DNA of 64,000 bases from Petaurus breviceps papuanus (taxonomy: Eukaryota; Chordata; Mammalia; Diprotodontia; Petauridae): NCBI GenBank assembly GCA_028583685.1, contig JAMXIF010001253.1, positions 28,149,312 through 28,213,311 on the forward strand, given 5' to 3'. The notes under the pieces are model-generated. The model worked only from the letters and a program-made list of their open reading frames with translations. It searched no databases and was not told the origin of the DNA. Made by a program: the position numbers and the translations under genes. This document shows, in pieces, positions 1 to 10,219 of the stretch (position 1 is its first letter; each line of letters opens with the position of its first letter).

Positions 1-278
1 AAATCAAAGTTTTAAAAACAAATGTTTAAAAAAATTGTTTTTTTACATGCAACTGGGAAATAAGATATACAGGCACTGAGGTATAGAAATCCATCTTGCC
101 CTACTAGAAAATGGGGGGAGTGAATGGGGGAGGATATAAGAGAGACCAGATTAGGGGCAGGGGTACTCAGTAAGCTCATTATTTTGGGGTGAGGAGTAGG
201 GGAAAGACGGGGAAAAAACTTGTAACTCAAAATCTTGTGGAAATGAATGTTGAAAACTAAAAATTTTTTAAAAAGTGA
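1..278 (+). mobile_element. Probable LINE-1 3' end (marsupial type)
   Basis: The stretch has a G-rich middle and ends in TGTAACTCAAAATCTTGTGG followed by an A/T-rich tail near 256-277. I recall this arrangement from marsupial L1-like 3' ends, but the class assignment is from memory. The window edge cuts it on the left. No coding frame is preserved. Confidence 0.45.
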
Positions 279-287
279 CCAAGGAGA

Positions 288-693
288 CCTCAAGGCCAGG
301 TGACAGGTCTTTGTTCTGTTCCTAACTAGCTAAGTCACTTTGGGGAATTCAGACCCCCTCTGTAGGCCCCAGGGCAGTGAAGTGGAGCAGCTTGGAGTGC
401 TGGACCTGGAGTCCGGAAGACTCATTTTTCTGAGTTAAAATCCAGCCTCAGACACTTACTAGCTGTGTGACTCTGACCGAGTCTCATAACCCTGTTTGCC
501 CCAGTTTCTCATCTGTAAAATGAGCTGGAGATGGACATGGCAAGCCACTCTAGTATCTTTGCCAAGAGAATCCCAGATGGGGTCGTGAAGAGGATGTGAC
601 TGAAACGACTGAACAACAGCTGTAGGCCCCAGTCCCCTCATCTTAAAAGTAAAGGGTTAGGCTAGGTCTTTTCCCTATCTGAAATTCTGTGAA
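288..693 (+). mobile_element. CORE-SINE, split by a younger SINE
   Basis: The left part (288-359) holds a degenerate TGACAGG...CTAGCTAAGTCACTT body. The right part (633-693) continues with CCCCTCATCTTAAAAGTAAA and a CTGAAATTCTGTGA tail. The two halves become one element when the insertion at 360-632 is removed. Confidence 0.6.
360..632 (+). mobile_element. Long-form tRNA-head SINE with 13-bp target duplication
   Basis: The body (373-619) runs from GGCAGTGAAGTGGAGCAGC to GACTGAACAACAG and includes the TAAAATGAGCTGGAGA segment. The flanks are perfect 13-bp direct repeats, CTGTAGGCCCCAG, at 360-372 and 620-632. It landed in an older CORE-SINE. Confidence 0.92.
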
Positions 694-739
694 AATTATG
701 TGATAGCCTATACTTTGAAAATCACTGAAGTATTTAATC

Positions 740-923
740 AAAGAATCTGAAATTTAGAAGTAGAAGGGATCTTTAAGATCATCTTATCTAACAGATGAGG
801 AAAATGAGGCCCAGAAAAATTCAGTGACTTACCAAGGTCACATAGATAGTAACACAGTAAGGATTTGAACCCAGGTTCTCTGATGTCAGATCTAGAGTAC
901 TTTCTACTGTACTATGCTGCCTC
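740..923 (-). mobile_element. CORE-SINE (MIR type)
   Basis: On the plus strand it shows ACAGATGAGGAAAATGAGGC, then a CCAAGGTCACATAGATAG body, then GGATTTGAACCCAGGTTCTC and a tRNA-like end at CTATGCTGCCTC. Many substitutions indicate an old insertion. Confidence 0.8.
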
Positions 924-1744
924 AACTTCCTAGATAATGTGGCTATTAAAACTTGTGGCCCACAGTCACAGAATTCACAGGAAGAAATGGCCATTATGTG
1001 GTACAACTTCAGGAGTCACATTCAGTTTTATTAGTCATTTACATCCTAGAGTAGATGAATTTATCAGAGCAGAGCTTCATGGATAGGAGGAGAGGAAGAA
1101 TACTAGGTACCTGCAGGGGTGGAGTAAGGCATAGCAAGCAAAAACAAAACTCCCAACAAACCTAGCAACATGGTACCTTGTAGAAACAGCACTGTATCTG
1201 GAATCATGTCCGGTTTCTTATGACATGTGTGACAATGGCCAAGTTTCTGGACCTCTCTGTAAAAGAAGTCATTTTAACAATCAACCTTGGTCTTGGAAAA
1301 CATATGATAAAACATACTTCCCTCCTTTCTATAGAAAGGTGGGGGGAAGGGGAAGAACTATAGGAGCAGGATATTACACACATTGTGAGAAAATATCACT
1401 GTGATCAGTTGGTTTGCTTAACTGTCTTCCTTCATTTTAAAGGCAAGCTGTGCCTGGTGTAGGCTGGGGAGGGATGTTATCTACAGGAATGGCTGCAGTG
1501 TCAAAGTAGGCATTAATAAAACTTTTTTTAATTTAAGGAGAGTTGACCTAAATGATCTCTGAGGTCCTTCCAGCTCTTAATCATGTACTCAAAGTGCTTA
1601 AAGTTCTCTGAAAGGTTACTGTCTTCCACAGAGCCCACCTTGAATAAGACTATTGCTTTACAATGTAATCACATTGAGTTATCCTTGTTATGTTGTGTTA
1701 CATTTTTGGATTTCATCAACTGTACATGCAGATAAGGATGATTG
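924..1744. other. Mostly unique DNA with two CORE-SINE scraps
   Basis: No gene is visible. A worn sense CORE-SINE body lies near 1180-1275 (AGCACTGTATCTGGAATCATG, then CAAGTTTCTGGACCTCTCTG). A separate tail (AAATGATCTCTGAGGTCC) lies near 1550-1590. The rest matches no repeat that I recognise. Confidence 0.4.
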
Positions 1745-1911
1745 AATCCCAGAATGTTAGAAACTGGAAGGCCTTAAAGGTCATCCAGCCCAAGTCCCTC
1801 TTTTTCCAGAGGTGAAATAACTTTCCAAACTTACCCACCAGTAAGAGCCCAAACAAGAGGAGTACCCAGGTCTCCTGACTCCCACCCCAGTGCCCTTTTC
1901 ACTGTGTCATA
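1745..1911 (-). mobile_element. CORE-SINE (MIR type)
   Basis: Diagnostic plus-strand pieces are AACTGGAAGGCCTTAAAGGTC, cut here to its first and last parts (AACTGGAAGG, AAAGGTCATC), then CCAGAGGTGAAATAACTT and CCCAGGTCTCCTGACTCC. The 164-codon frame at 1890-2384 begins in this SINE and is not taken as a gene. Confidence 0.7.
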
Positions 1912-4784
1912 AACTCCTAACAAACAAAGCACTAAAGAATTTAGTCTTTTTAGGGCAAGAACCTGGGACACTTATTTTTCCCTTCCAAAGAGGATTGCAA
2001 CACTCCTACCTTGCTGAGATATGCCATCTTCCCTCACCTTTTCACATGGCTGTTTTTGTTTTTCCAGTTTCATGTGGAAAGATGACTTACTCCTTAGAAA
2101 TCTTATTTGGCTTTTTATTTAGACAAAGTGATCTTTTAAATGGATCCAGAGTTTCTTTTTGGAAGATGACTAAATTTTACCTCGCACATCATAAGACCGA
2201 TGTTTACAAAGTTAGTTGTTTAAATCATGTCCAGGGCTTGGTTACATGGGCTCTCCCTTTGTCTCTGTCTCTTTCCCAGTCCCCTTTGTGTTTGACACAA
2301 AAGGATGGGGGATGGAAATGGATCAGTGTATTCATGTGTGAGGTTTACAAAGGCAGAGGGAGTAAAGGTGTCACTGAGCGTTAGAAGTCATTCAATCACA
2401 CCCATGTCTTCATACCCAGTGAAAAGGGACAGGGTCCTGCATGTCGCTCTCCACAAAGCTTTGTCTGTTCATTCACTGGCCACATCTCTGAGGTAATGGC
2501 CTTTTTTGCCTGCCTTTCTCCTAAATTGGGCATGGGCTTGAGGATGACCTGGTCTTTCTTAGCCCCTCAGTTAATGTTCCGTTCCTAGCTAGTGCTTTAG
2601 CTGCACAAATGAAGTATTATAGATAGATTCAGATCTTACCTGAGATTTTGTTTTACTATAACTGAGCTTTCTGGAAATGGTGCCTTCCCTTAAAAAAAAA
2701 AAATTTAATAGTCTGAATATTCAAGATGCAAGAAGAACTGTCTGGGACAAAAACAGCACTCCTGGATACTCTCTTCCTACCTACGTTTGACTGCTCCTCA
2801 GACTGCCTTTTCCCACCCATCATGTGCAAAAATCAATTTGGAAAAGGAAAATAAAAGTGTTAGAATGTATTTAGAAAATTTTGTCTGCCCCTAAGCCTGA
2901 AGCAGAATTTAAGAGACTTTTGAGACAGGTGCCATCTGCTGGAGGTTTTGGATATTGTCCAATGGAACTGTAGACGCTCCAGTCCTCTCTGATCGCATGC
3001 TTAATGAATGTTTGATCATTAATTCAAATGAACAGTAATTCCTGACACCAAAGCATGGTGCAGTCTTTTGCTGATTGAAGATTTATGGCTTTTAAAATAC
3101 ATTTTCATACCTGGGGGTGGGGGGGGAGGGCAAGAAGTCTTCTTTGCTCTTTACATGTCATCCCAGATCACTAAACATCATCTGGTTAGCCTGTGGTTAT
3201 ATAAAAACAGAGCAAATAAGTGATCATTTTCAGAAAAAAAAATGATGGCTTTCTTTTTTAAAAAGCACATGTAAAAAGGTAGAAACATAAGAAATAAAAG
3301 AGAAAGGGAAAGGAGAAGGAGGTGCCTTAGGAAAGAAACAAGAAAACTATTAAACAGGAATAAAAAAATATATTAAAATTAAAACATATGTGAGAAATAA
3401 AGCTAGGCTAAACTGCTAATTATGTCTTGGGGCTGGTCTTTTCTACCCTAATGATCATGACTTTAACCTGTCTCCCCAACCCACCCCCCATTTCCACCAC
3501 AATCTCACTGTTGGAGCAGCAGCTATATAGGGAATGATATAGTCCTCTTCCCTGAGAAATGCCCTGCAATGACCCAATGATGCCAGGTACCTCCAATTTG
3601 TGAGGGGAAAACTCACCAGAAGATATCCCCAGAAGGAACTGGTGGTCACCAGTGGAGAGAACATCCAGAAACAACATCCCCCAACGTATCTGTATCCAAA
3701 GAGAACAAAGCCAGTTTTGGGAGGGGAGAGACTGTGATCAAAAAGCAAGCCAACTGACACACCAGGTAGAGTGTGCAAAGAAGACCCTCAGTCAGGGATA
3801 TACACCACCAACTCACTGAGAAAGAAGAGGAAGAGTTGCTGGAGGAGATGGAGTGTTCCATCTCATTATCAAGACCCACACACGATAATGAAGGTTTTTT
3901 TTTCTTTTTTAGACGAAATATAGAACAGTACTCAGCACCAGACATTTCTCACATGCTTCCCATCATGAAGAAACTGTGGAAATGTGAGCACAAAAGTTGC
4001 CTGCTCTAGCTTAGTCTCTGAGTCACAGATAAACATATATGGCCAAGAGGAGGAAAGGGGCAAACAAAATATCAAACAGATGAGGAGAGAAAGGGAAAGA
4101 GGTTTCCAGACATATTGACAATTTGCCTGCATTACTTCTCAGTTTGTTAACTTTCAACATCAGCCATTACTAAGGATCCCGTTTACCCTGATTTCGCCTT
4201 TGGTTTCTAAATGGAGAGCAGCATTATGTAATCGTCCTAATGAGGTAATAGAACCGTAAGAGCAAAGGCAAACTTGATAGGGTTGCCTCCACATCCATCT
4301 TCTGCTGCTTTGGTTTGCTCTTGCTTGTGTCCCCCACCCCTACCCCCGCCACCCTCCCGCCAGTTCTCCTCCCTCCTTCCCCAACTGGCTGAGTCTTGAG
4401 TCCCAGAGGACATCTCGTTGGCTATTATTTATAATAAGTCTTTCTCCTCTTGGCAAGATGGAGAACAGCTGCTGGTATATTCTCTGACACAAAGACCAAC
4501 TTCCTTCTTTTGCCCTGGGTGTTTGGAAGGCAGTCTGGGAAGAAGAGCAATTTATAGTTGTGTTACAGCACCTCTATTTTCTATGTTTATTTATATGCCT
4601 TCCATTTCTGTCTGGGATTTCTGGGATAATCACACTCCGCAGCCAGCATCTCCTTTCTGGGGAGTTTCTGGTGACATCTGAAGGCATTTTCCTTCATGAA
4701 GTCAGACATTTTGGAAATCTCTGCTGAAGGGAGTGGCAGGCAGGCACTTCTTCCTCGATAGCCATGGGACTTTCTATATTTTTG
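1912..4784. other. Long stretch without recognisable gene or repeat family
   Basis: The stretch is AT-rich unique DNA. It holds a purine-rich tract near 3280-3345, short A or T runs (2690, 3230, 3895) and a C-rich tract near 4325-4380. Short frames occur but lack domains. I see no splice-bounded coding candidate. Confidence 0.5.
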
Positions 4785-4895
4785 CTTTAAAGTTGTGAGT
4801 CAGTGACTGTTCTCAGTGAGCAGACCCCCATATTACATAAGCAATAAACAATGACAGCTGAGTACATGGTGCTGCAATTTAGTGTGTAGTTTGGG
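4785..4895. promoter_or_regulatory. Candidate regulatory element with AP-1 and C/EBP-like motifs
   Basis: This repeat-free segment packs a perfect AP-1 site TGAGTCA (4796-4802), a TTACATAAG bZIP-like word (4833-4841) and an AATAAACA forkhead-like word (4843-4850). Motif clustering alone is weak evidence, and conservation cannot be tested here. Confidence 0.2.
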
Positions 4896-5084
4896 GAGAG
4901 GGATGGGGTCAGCTGTATTTATAGCCCTCTTTGGCATCCAAGATATAAACTCTGGTCAGGTGGAGTCCAAACACAACTTTCCCAAGGTTGGGTCATAGCT
5001 TAATTCTCACTTGGGGCCTGATAAAACAGAGGTCTGGAACTAAAGTGATGTGAGAGTCACAACTCTAGTATAGTATTGTTGATC

Positions 5085-5266
5085 TAGAGCAGTCGGGAAC
5101 CCCAGAGGCCATCTCTTCCAACCTGCTTATTTTACAGAACAGGGAACTAAGGGCCCAAGAGGCTAAGTTACTTGCCCAAGGTCACATGGATAGTAAGCAT
5201 CATAAGAGGAATTTGAACACAGGTCTTCTGACTCTAGAACCAGTGCTCATTCTGCTGTACTACATC
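5085..5266 (-). mobile_element. CORE-SINE (MIR type)
   Basis: The plus strand carries AGGCCATCTCTTCCAACC, GCCCAAGGTCACATGGATAG and ACAGGTCTTCTGACTCTAG in the expected order for an antisense MIR-like element. Confidence 0.8.
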
Positions 5267-5606
5267 GGAGAAGAGGTCGGAGGTCTAGAGGCTCCAGTGG
5301 GGAGAACATTTCCTTGTAATTCCACCTAAGAAAAATGAATTCAGCAAGTATTACATCAAGTCAAAAAGAATTTATTAAGCACTTACTATGTACCTTGCCA
5401 AGCACTCTGCTAAGTGCTGGGTATACAAGTGGGGCAAAAATATAGCTTCTGCCCTCAAGAAGTTTATATTCTAATAAAGGAGAAAATATGTAAACCATTA
5501 GGTATATATATGACATAAAGCAGATGAGATGCAATCTGAGCAGGGAGAGTATTAGCAGTTGGGAATTGCAAAAAGGATGCCTCCAGTAGGTGGGATTTAA
5601 GTTGTC

Positions 5607-5730
5607 TTGAAGCAAGCTTTTTGTTTGTCCTTCATTCTCAAAGAGGACCAATGACATCTGGAAGGTGATATCTTGACTTGAAAATGAATTGGATTTAAGT
5701 GAGGCAGAGATGTGCAAAGTCACCAGTCCC
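5607..5730 (+). mobile_element. Marsupial interspersed repeat, class unassigned
   Basis: The motifs TTTGTCCTTCATTCTCAAAG and TGAATTGGATTTAAGTGAGG, with GTGCAAAGTCACCAG, recur widely in marsupial DNA as I remember it. It sits inside the L2 and separates two collinear L2 parts. I could not find a target duplication. Confidence 0.55.
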
Positions 5731-5800
5731 ACAGAAAGAAGGCAGAACATAATTTTAGGCATGTGGGACAGCCAATGCAAAAGCATGGGGACTGCAGTGA

Positions 5801-6331
5801 ACTGTTGTAGTGGCAAGCACCCCAGCATCCCCAGGGTTGCTGCCACCACAGGTTCTTAGGTCTGCTTTGTTAAAGGAAAGCAACTCAAAATGGGTTAACA
5901 AGCTTACTTTAATCAGTCAAATATGTATTGTTTACCTAGTTCAGGGGAAAAAGGTCAGCACCCCTCACTTCAGAGTATACAGGCAGAATTATCAAGACAG
6001 AGAAACAAATCAAGAAGACAGGTTTCCAAATTGTCCAACCATTACATCCATACCAAACAACATCTGGGTTTCAAAGCTGGGGGGCCCTGGACAACGGCTT
6101 CCCAGAGTTTCATCAAATCACAGAACACTTCTCAAAGTGAGCCCCAAAACAAAGCCTCACATCAGGGCTTATATAGCCTTCTCCTGGCTCAGAGAATGTA
6201 ACAACTTTCTTGACCCACTGGCCAATCACAAAGTATCTACTGAAAAAACAAGCCTCCCACCCCAGGCTCCAGGTGCACTTTAGCCTAGGGGCAGGGAAGA
6301 TCTTTAAAATTTACATTCCCATTGCAACTGT
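5801..6331 (-). mobile_element. Solitary LTR (retroviral fossil), 5-bp target duplication
   Basis: A 521-bp unit (5806-6326) begins with TG and ends with CA on the plus strand and is flanked by the perfect 5-bp repeat ACTGT (5801-5805, 6327-6331). On the minus strand it reads with a TATATAAG-like promoter word and a downstream ATTAAA-type poly(A) word. No internal retroviral genes are attached, so it is a recombined remnant. Its ends and duplication are clean, which suggests it is younger than the surrounding L2. The 157-codon frame inside is not a gene. Family is not assigned. Confidence 0.8.
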
Positions 6332-6689
6332 CTGAAGGATAACATAAAGGGAAGTGTGGTTGGATCATATAGTGTGTGGTGGAGAGTAAAGTATGGAAAG
6401 ACTGAAAGGATAGGGAAGAAGAAAGGCTTTGAATGTCAAGCACAGGAAGTTATATTTGATCCTGCAGGTAACAGGGAGTCACTGCAGCTCATTGAGCAGG
6501 AGATTGACATGGTCAAATTTTTAAAAAAGTTTAAATTACCCTGGCAACTGAGTGGAGGAGGGATCAGAGTGGGGAGAAATTTAAATTTAAGGCAGAGGGA
6601 CCAGTTAGAGAGCTATTGCAATAGTCCAGATGAAAGGTGATATAGGTGAAAGATTTTCTACAGGAAGCCTTTTCTAATATCTTTTAATC

Positions 6690-6935
6690 ATCCAATCCAA
6701 TCCAATTGTTAAGTACCCACTTATGTGCCAGGCACCATGCCAAATGCTGGGAATACAATATTTTTAAAAGTCAGTTCCTACCCTCAGAGAGCTTACAATC
6801 TAATGGGGAAAAGACAATACAAAAAAGGAGAAAGGAAAGGGCGGGGAGGGGAGAACAGGGGGTGTCCAGGCACAGGAGCATTTTATTCCATGGAGTTGAA
6901 ACCAGGCAGAGTAGCAGATACAGAGTGGAATGCCT
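6690..6935 (-). mobile_element. L2-type LINE 3' end
   Basis: The plus strand shows TTATGTGCCAGGCACCATGC, then CAGAGAGCTTACAATCTAAT and later GGCACAGGAGCATTTTATTC. A short run of AATCC units sits at its 3' edge near 6690-6706. Confidence 0.75.
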
Positions 6936-7107
6936 TACCTCTGTTGATTTTTTTTCCTAGTTTATCTTGGAAAATGTCTATGTTGACTTAATTTTCAGGC
7001 AGTATATCCTGTAGCCTAACACTTTATATTAAGACACTTAACTATCACAGTTCTATTTATAAATCTTGTGATATAAATGTGAATTATTATTTTCAACCAT
7101 GATTTCA

Positions 7108-7310
7108 AGGATTTTAGATTTAGAACCATAAAGGACCTTAGAGTTCATGTAGTTCAACCCTTTATGGATTATTTAACTAAGACCAAAAAAGAGAGGTGAG
7201 TTACTTCTTACAAGATCACACAAGTTTTAAGTAGCAAAGCTGATTTTGAACCTAGCTCTTCTTATTCCAGATTCAACATTTTTTCCCCAACACCACAATA
7301 CTCTGTGGAA
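7108..7310 (-). mobile_element. CORE-SINE (MIR type), worn
   Basis: Recognised by AAAGGACCTTAGAGTTCATG, the ACAAGATCACACAAGTTT body and TTGAACCTAGCTCTTCTTAT. Divergence is high. Confidence 0.65.
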
Positions 7311-7449
7311 TAGATAAGTTTTAGTATTGAGGCAAGATGGACAAACTGGCTAATTGCCCAGCTCCTCTGGAGTCAGCTTTTATAGGGTGACTGTAATTGT
7401 AATTACAAAATATTTTGATCTCTTAGGACAAACAAACCTAGTAAATAGT

Positions 7450-7612
7450 AGGGTAGGACATAGGATCCTCTTCCCCGTTCTGCCACTTAGAATCATTTCA
7501 TCTAAAGCTCTCTGGGCCTCAGTTTCCTCATCTGTAAAATGATTAGGTGATCTATAGATCATCTCTGACCTTTTAGTCCCTCCCAGATCTGAAAGCCTAT
7601 GACCTTTTAAAA
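7450..7612 (+). mobile_element. CORE-SINE (Mon-1 type) 3' two thirds
   Basis: The sense core CTCAGTTTCCTCATCTGTAA is well preserved and is followed by a typical tail, AGATCTGAAAGCCTATGACC. The tRNA-like head is missing or unrecognisable. Confidence 0.75.
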
Positions 7613-7650
7613 CATAATAACAATTTTCATTCTATCAATATACACACACA

Positions 7651-8067
7651 TACCGTGTTTCCCCAATAATAAGACACTGTCTTATTATTTTTTTGGACAG
7701 AAAAACACCAGAGGGCTTATTTTCAGGGGAGGGCTTATTTTAATGAACATTGACAGCAATTTTAATAAACAGGTAAATGTGAACAAAAAATGTACCTTTA
7801 TTCAATAATGAATTCAATAAAGAACAGGATGACGCGCTCACTGCTGCAGCTCTGATTGGATGCAGCTCAGAGCGCAGCATGCATTTCATGGGGGGGGACG
7901 GTGCAAACAGAGGGTATAATGTAGCGTGTAGCGCAGGGGATCACCTTCACTACAGTAGCAATCTCAATAGGGCTTATTTTCAGGGGAGGGCTTATTTTAG
8001 AGGAATCTTACACAGTAAGGGGAGGGCTTATTTTTGGGATAGGTCTTATTATCAGGGAAACACGGTA
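7651..8067. mobile_element. Miniature DNA transposon with TA flanks
   Basis: The ends are inverted repeats: CCGTGTTTCCCCAATAATAA at the left and, on the other strand, CCGTGTTTCCCTGATAATAA at the right. TA lies directly outside each end (7651-7652 and 8066-8067), giving a 413-bp body. TA duplication fits the Tc1/mariner superfamily. The interior repeats GGGCTTATTTTCAGGGGAGG twice and has no transposase frame, so it is non-autonomous. Confidence 0.8.
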
Positions 8068-8116
8068 TATAATATATGTGTGTATATATATATATACATA
8101 TATATATTATTACATA
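8068..8116. repeat. TA/TG-rich simple repeat
   Basis: Alternating TA and TG dinucleotides directly follow the miniature transposon. The dinucleotide tract may have provided its TA target. Confidence 0.8.
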
Positions 8117-8514
8117 TGATTATGTCTCCCCACTTCGCCCAGTGAGGATTCATCAAGGATTGACTGATGAAAAATGAGTTTAAGGAAGAAAGAGTATTCA
8201 GAGTTGATTGAAGTCAGTCCCAGGTATGACCTTTAGTGTCAAAGGCTGTATCCCTAGCTGGCAGATCTTAATTATCTGGTTTGCCATGAGCAACAGTCCT
8301 GGAAATTTCAGTTACTGACACAAGTAGCAAGAAGTCTTCTTGTTGTAGAATACTAGAGTCATAGCCTCTCAGAAGGAGCTTCAGAAGTCACCCCATGCCG
8401 GGGTAGAAATCCGCTAGCAAGGGTTTTAAGGGCCTGCAAGCTAAATATTAGTTGATAATGATACATGTTAACCAAAAAAAAAAAAAATTGCTAATTGAGG
8501 TAATGAGGATGCAA
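8117..8514. other. Unique DNA
   Basis: An A run near 8474 is the only simple sequence. No gene or repeat family is recognised. Confidence 0.4.
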
Positions 8515-8600
8515 AAGGAAAGGCATTGGATTTGGAATCAGAGCACCAGGATTGAATCCTGGCTCAGTTACTGCCTGAATGTGTCTTCACAAAGCCAAGT
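8515..8600 (+). mobile_element. SINE head fragment
   Basis: The head-like sequence GGCATTGGATTTGGAATCAG followed by AGGATTGAATCCTGGCTCAG marks the 5' half of a Mon-1/MIR-type element. It ends abruptly. Confidence 0.6.
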
Positions 8601-9540
8601 GTCATCCCAAATAACTACACTTCCCTAGTGCTACCCAAAGGAATCACTCAAACGTGGCATGAACATTTTACTTGGTGTCATAACCTCTTAAAAATGTGAA
8701 GGTTCTTTTCTTCTTTCCCTGTCCCCTTGCTCCAAATCTTTTTCTGTAGTGAGAAACTGCCCCCTCTGTGTAGCCATAGTCATACCTACCCTTCAAATTC
8801 ACCCCATACCTCCTATTCCTAAAGCCTAGTCAGTAAATTCTAATGGCCATTCATCGCGTCTAGGATCAAATATAAGCTCTTTTGTTTGGCTTTCAAAATC
8901 CTTCATAATCTGGCCCCTTCCTACCTTTCCAGTCTTTTTATACCCTACTTTGCTGTATATTTCCTTTTGTACATCCCACCAGCACCTTAAACTCGACTCC
9001 TTGTCTTTTTTTCTCCAACCTGCTTCTCTTCTTGACTGCCCTGTTTTTATCAGAAATATGATAGCCTGCTAGCGTCTCCCACTTTAAAACCATGATGATT
9101 CCTTTGACTCTTCTGACTTTCTGCATCCAGTCACCAAGTCCTGTTTCAACCTCTTTAATATGACCTCCATTTTCTCCTCACCCTTCTCATTGATACCACA
9201 AGGTCCTTATTGCCACCCACCTGGACCATTACTGGAGATTCCTAATCAATGCTTCCACCTCCTCATTACCCCCTTTCTGCCTCAAGTTCATACTTCACAC
9301 ATTCTACCAGATTAATTGTCTGTATGCAAGGATCTGTTCATGTCTCTCCTCTGACCAAATACTTTTAATGACTATTTCCAAGCAAAGTTCAAACTTTTTA
9401 CCACACCATTTAAGGCCCTCCACAATCAAGAATCACTCTTTCCCAATTTCTCATTGCTCTCCACCATGTTCTCCATGCTCTAACTAAATTAAACCATTCA
9501 CCATCTCCCATACCTGTTTTGTTATGTACTGGAATGGACT

Positions 9541-10017
9541 CCCTGGGTCTATCTATCCCTTGGTCAAAGAACAGAAATTACTTACATGATCTCAGCACAG
9601 TAGAACAGAGCTGGTGTACACAGATCAAACTGGCCAATCTTTGGCAGTAGTCACCATGGACCCTTCCATAGTTTAGGAGAGAATGAATAAGTAAGTCTCC
9701 AGGCATAAGTAATTCTCCAGAGCAACATAACTATACTGGTCCCTTGTGTGTCTTGAATGCTCTTCCTCTAAGAAACAGTCATAAAATAGTCGAAACTATC
9801 TGTACTCCCAAGGTGTCTACATGTGGACTTGTGATTGCAACCTATGCTTTCCAGAGCAGAGAGACCAAGACCATTAAAAAGAGGCTCTGACTAATGATAT
9901 CACAGATATCACATCACAGATTCAACCTAGAGATGCATATCTGATCCTCAATGACTAAGCACAGTGCTTAGTCCCAAAAGAAAGGATTGTTGGTGATGGG
10001 CACCAGGATAACTATAA
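9541..10017. other. Unidentified insertion inside L2
   Basis: About 475 bp separates two collinear L2 parts and matches no repeat I know. The exact edges and any target duplication are unclear. It contains a perfect 21-nt palindrome near its right end. Confidence 0.5.
9953..9973. repeat. Perfect 21-nt palindrome
   Basis: The arms GACTAAGCAC and GTGCTTAGTC are exact reverse complements around a single central A at 9963. Confidence 0.9.
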
Positions 10018-10219
10018 CTTCATCTCAAAAGTCACCTCCTCTAAGAAGCTCCCTTGATCTCACCAGTCAGTAATGATCTTCCCTCTTCAGACCTTATATA
10101 GTGCATAGTATATCTAGATCTTATAACCTCTTCATATATTGTAGTTATTTGTGTATGTGCCATATTTCCTATTGATGAAAGCTTCATGAAGACAGTAATT
10201 GTATCATCTTAATCGGTAG

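Larger units (their letters stand above)
5357..6650 (-). mobile_element. L2-type LINE 3' region, interrupted twice
   Basis: Read on the plus strand, the 3' end comes first (TTATTAAGCACTTACTATGT, 5371 on). It is followed by the TGCCCTCAAGAAGTTTATATT segment (5450-5470, edges approximate), then GGCATGTGGGACAGCCAATG (5758-5777). After the LTR it resumes with GGCTTTGAATGTCAAGCACA and GCAATAGTCCAG. The interruptions are an unassigned repeat (5607-5730) and a solitary LTR (5801-6331). The 162-codon minus-strand frame at 5361-5849 is a by-product of this LINE. Confidence 0.75.
8850..10215 (+). mobile_element. L2-type LINE 3' region with a large insertion
   Basis: Typical words include AAAATCCTTCATAATCTGGC, TTTAAGGCCCTCCACAATC and TACTGGAATGGACTCC just before 9541. 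After a foreign block it resumes near 10018 with AAGTCACCTCCTCTAAGAAG and runs on to CTTCATGAAGACAGTAATTG. The part before about 8990 may be a second L2 copy. Confidence 0.65.

Noticed and set aside
1890-2384. 164-codon plus-strand frame, the longest in the window
   Set aside because: It begins inside an antisense CORE-SINE, has no domain, and composition after the SINE does not look coding.
5361-5849. 162-codon minus-strand frame
   Set aside because: It runs through L2 and the unassigned repeat; the translation is repeat-derived.
5810-6283. 157-codon and 92-codon plus-strand frames
   Set aside because: Both lie in the solitary LTR, antisense to its own transcription direction.
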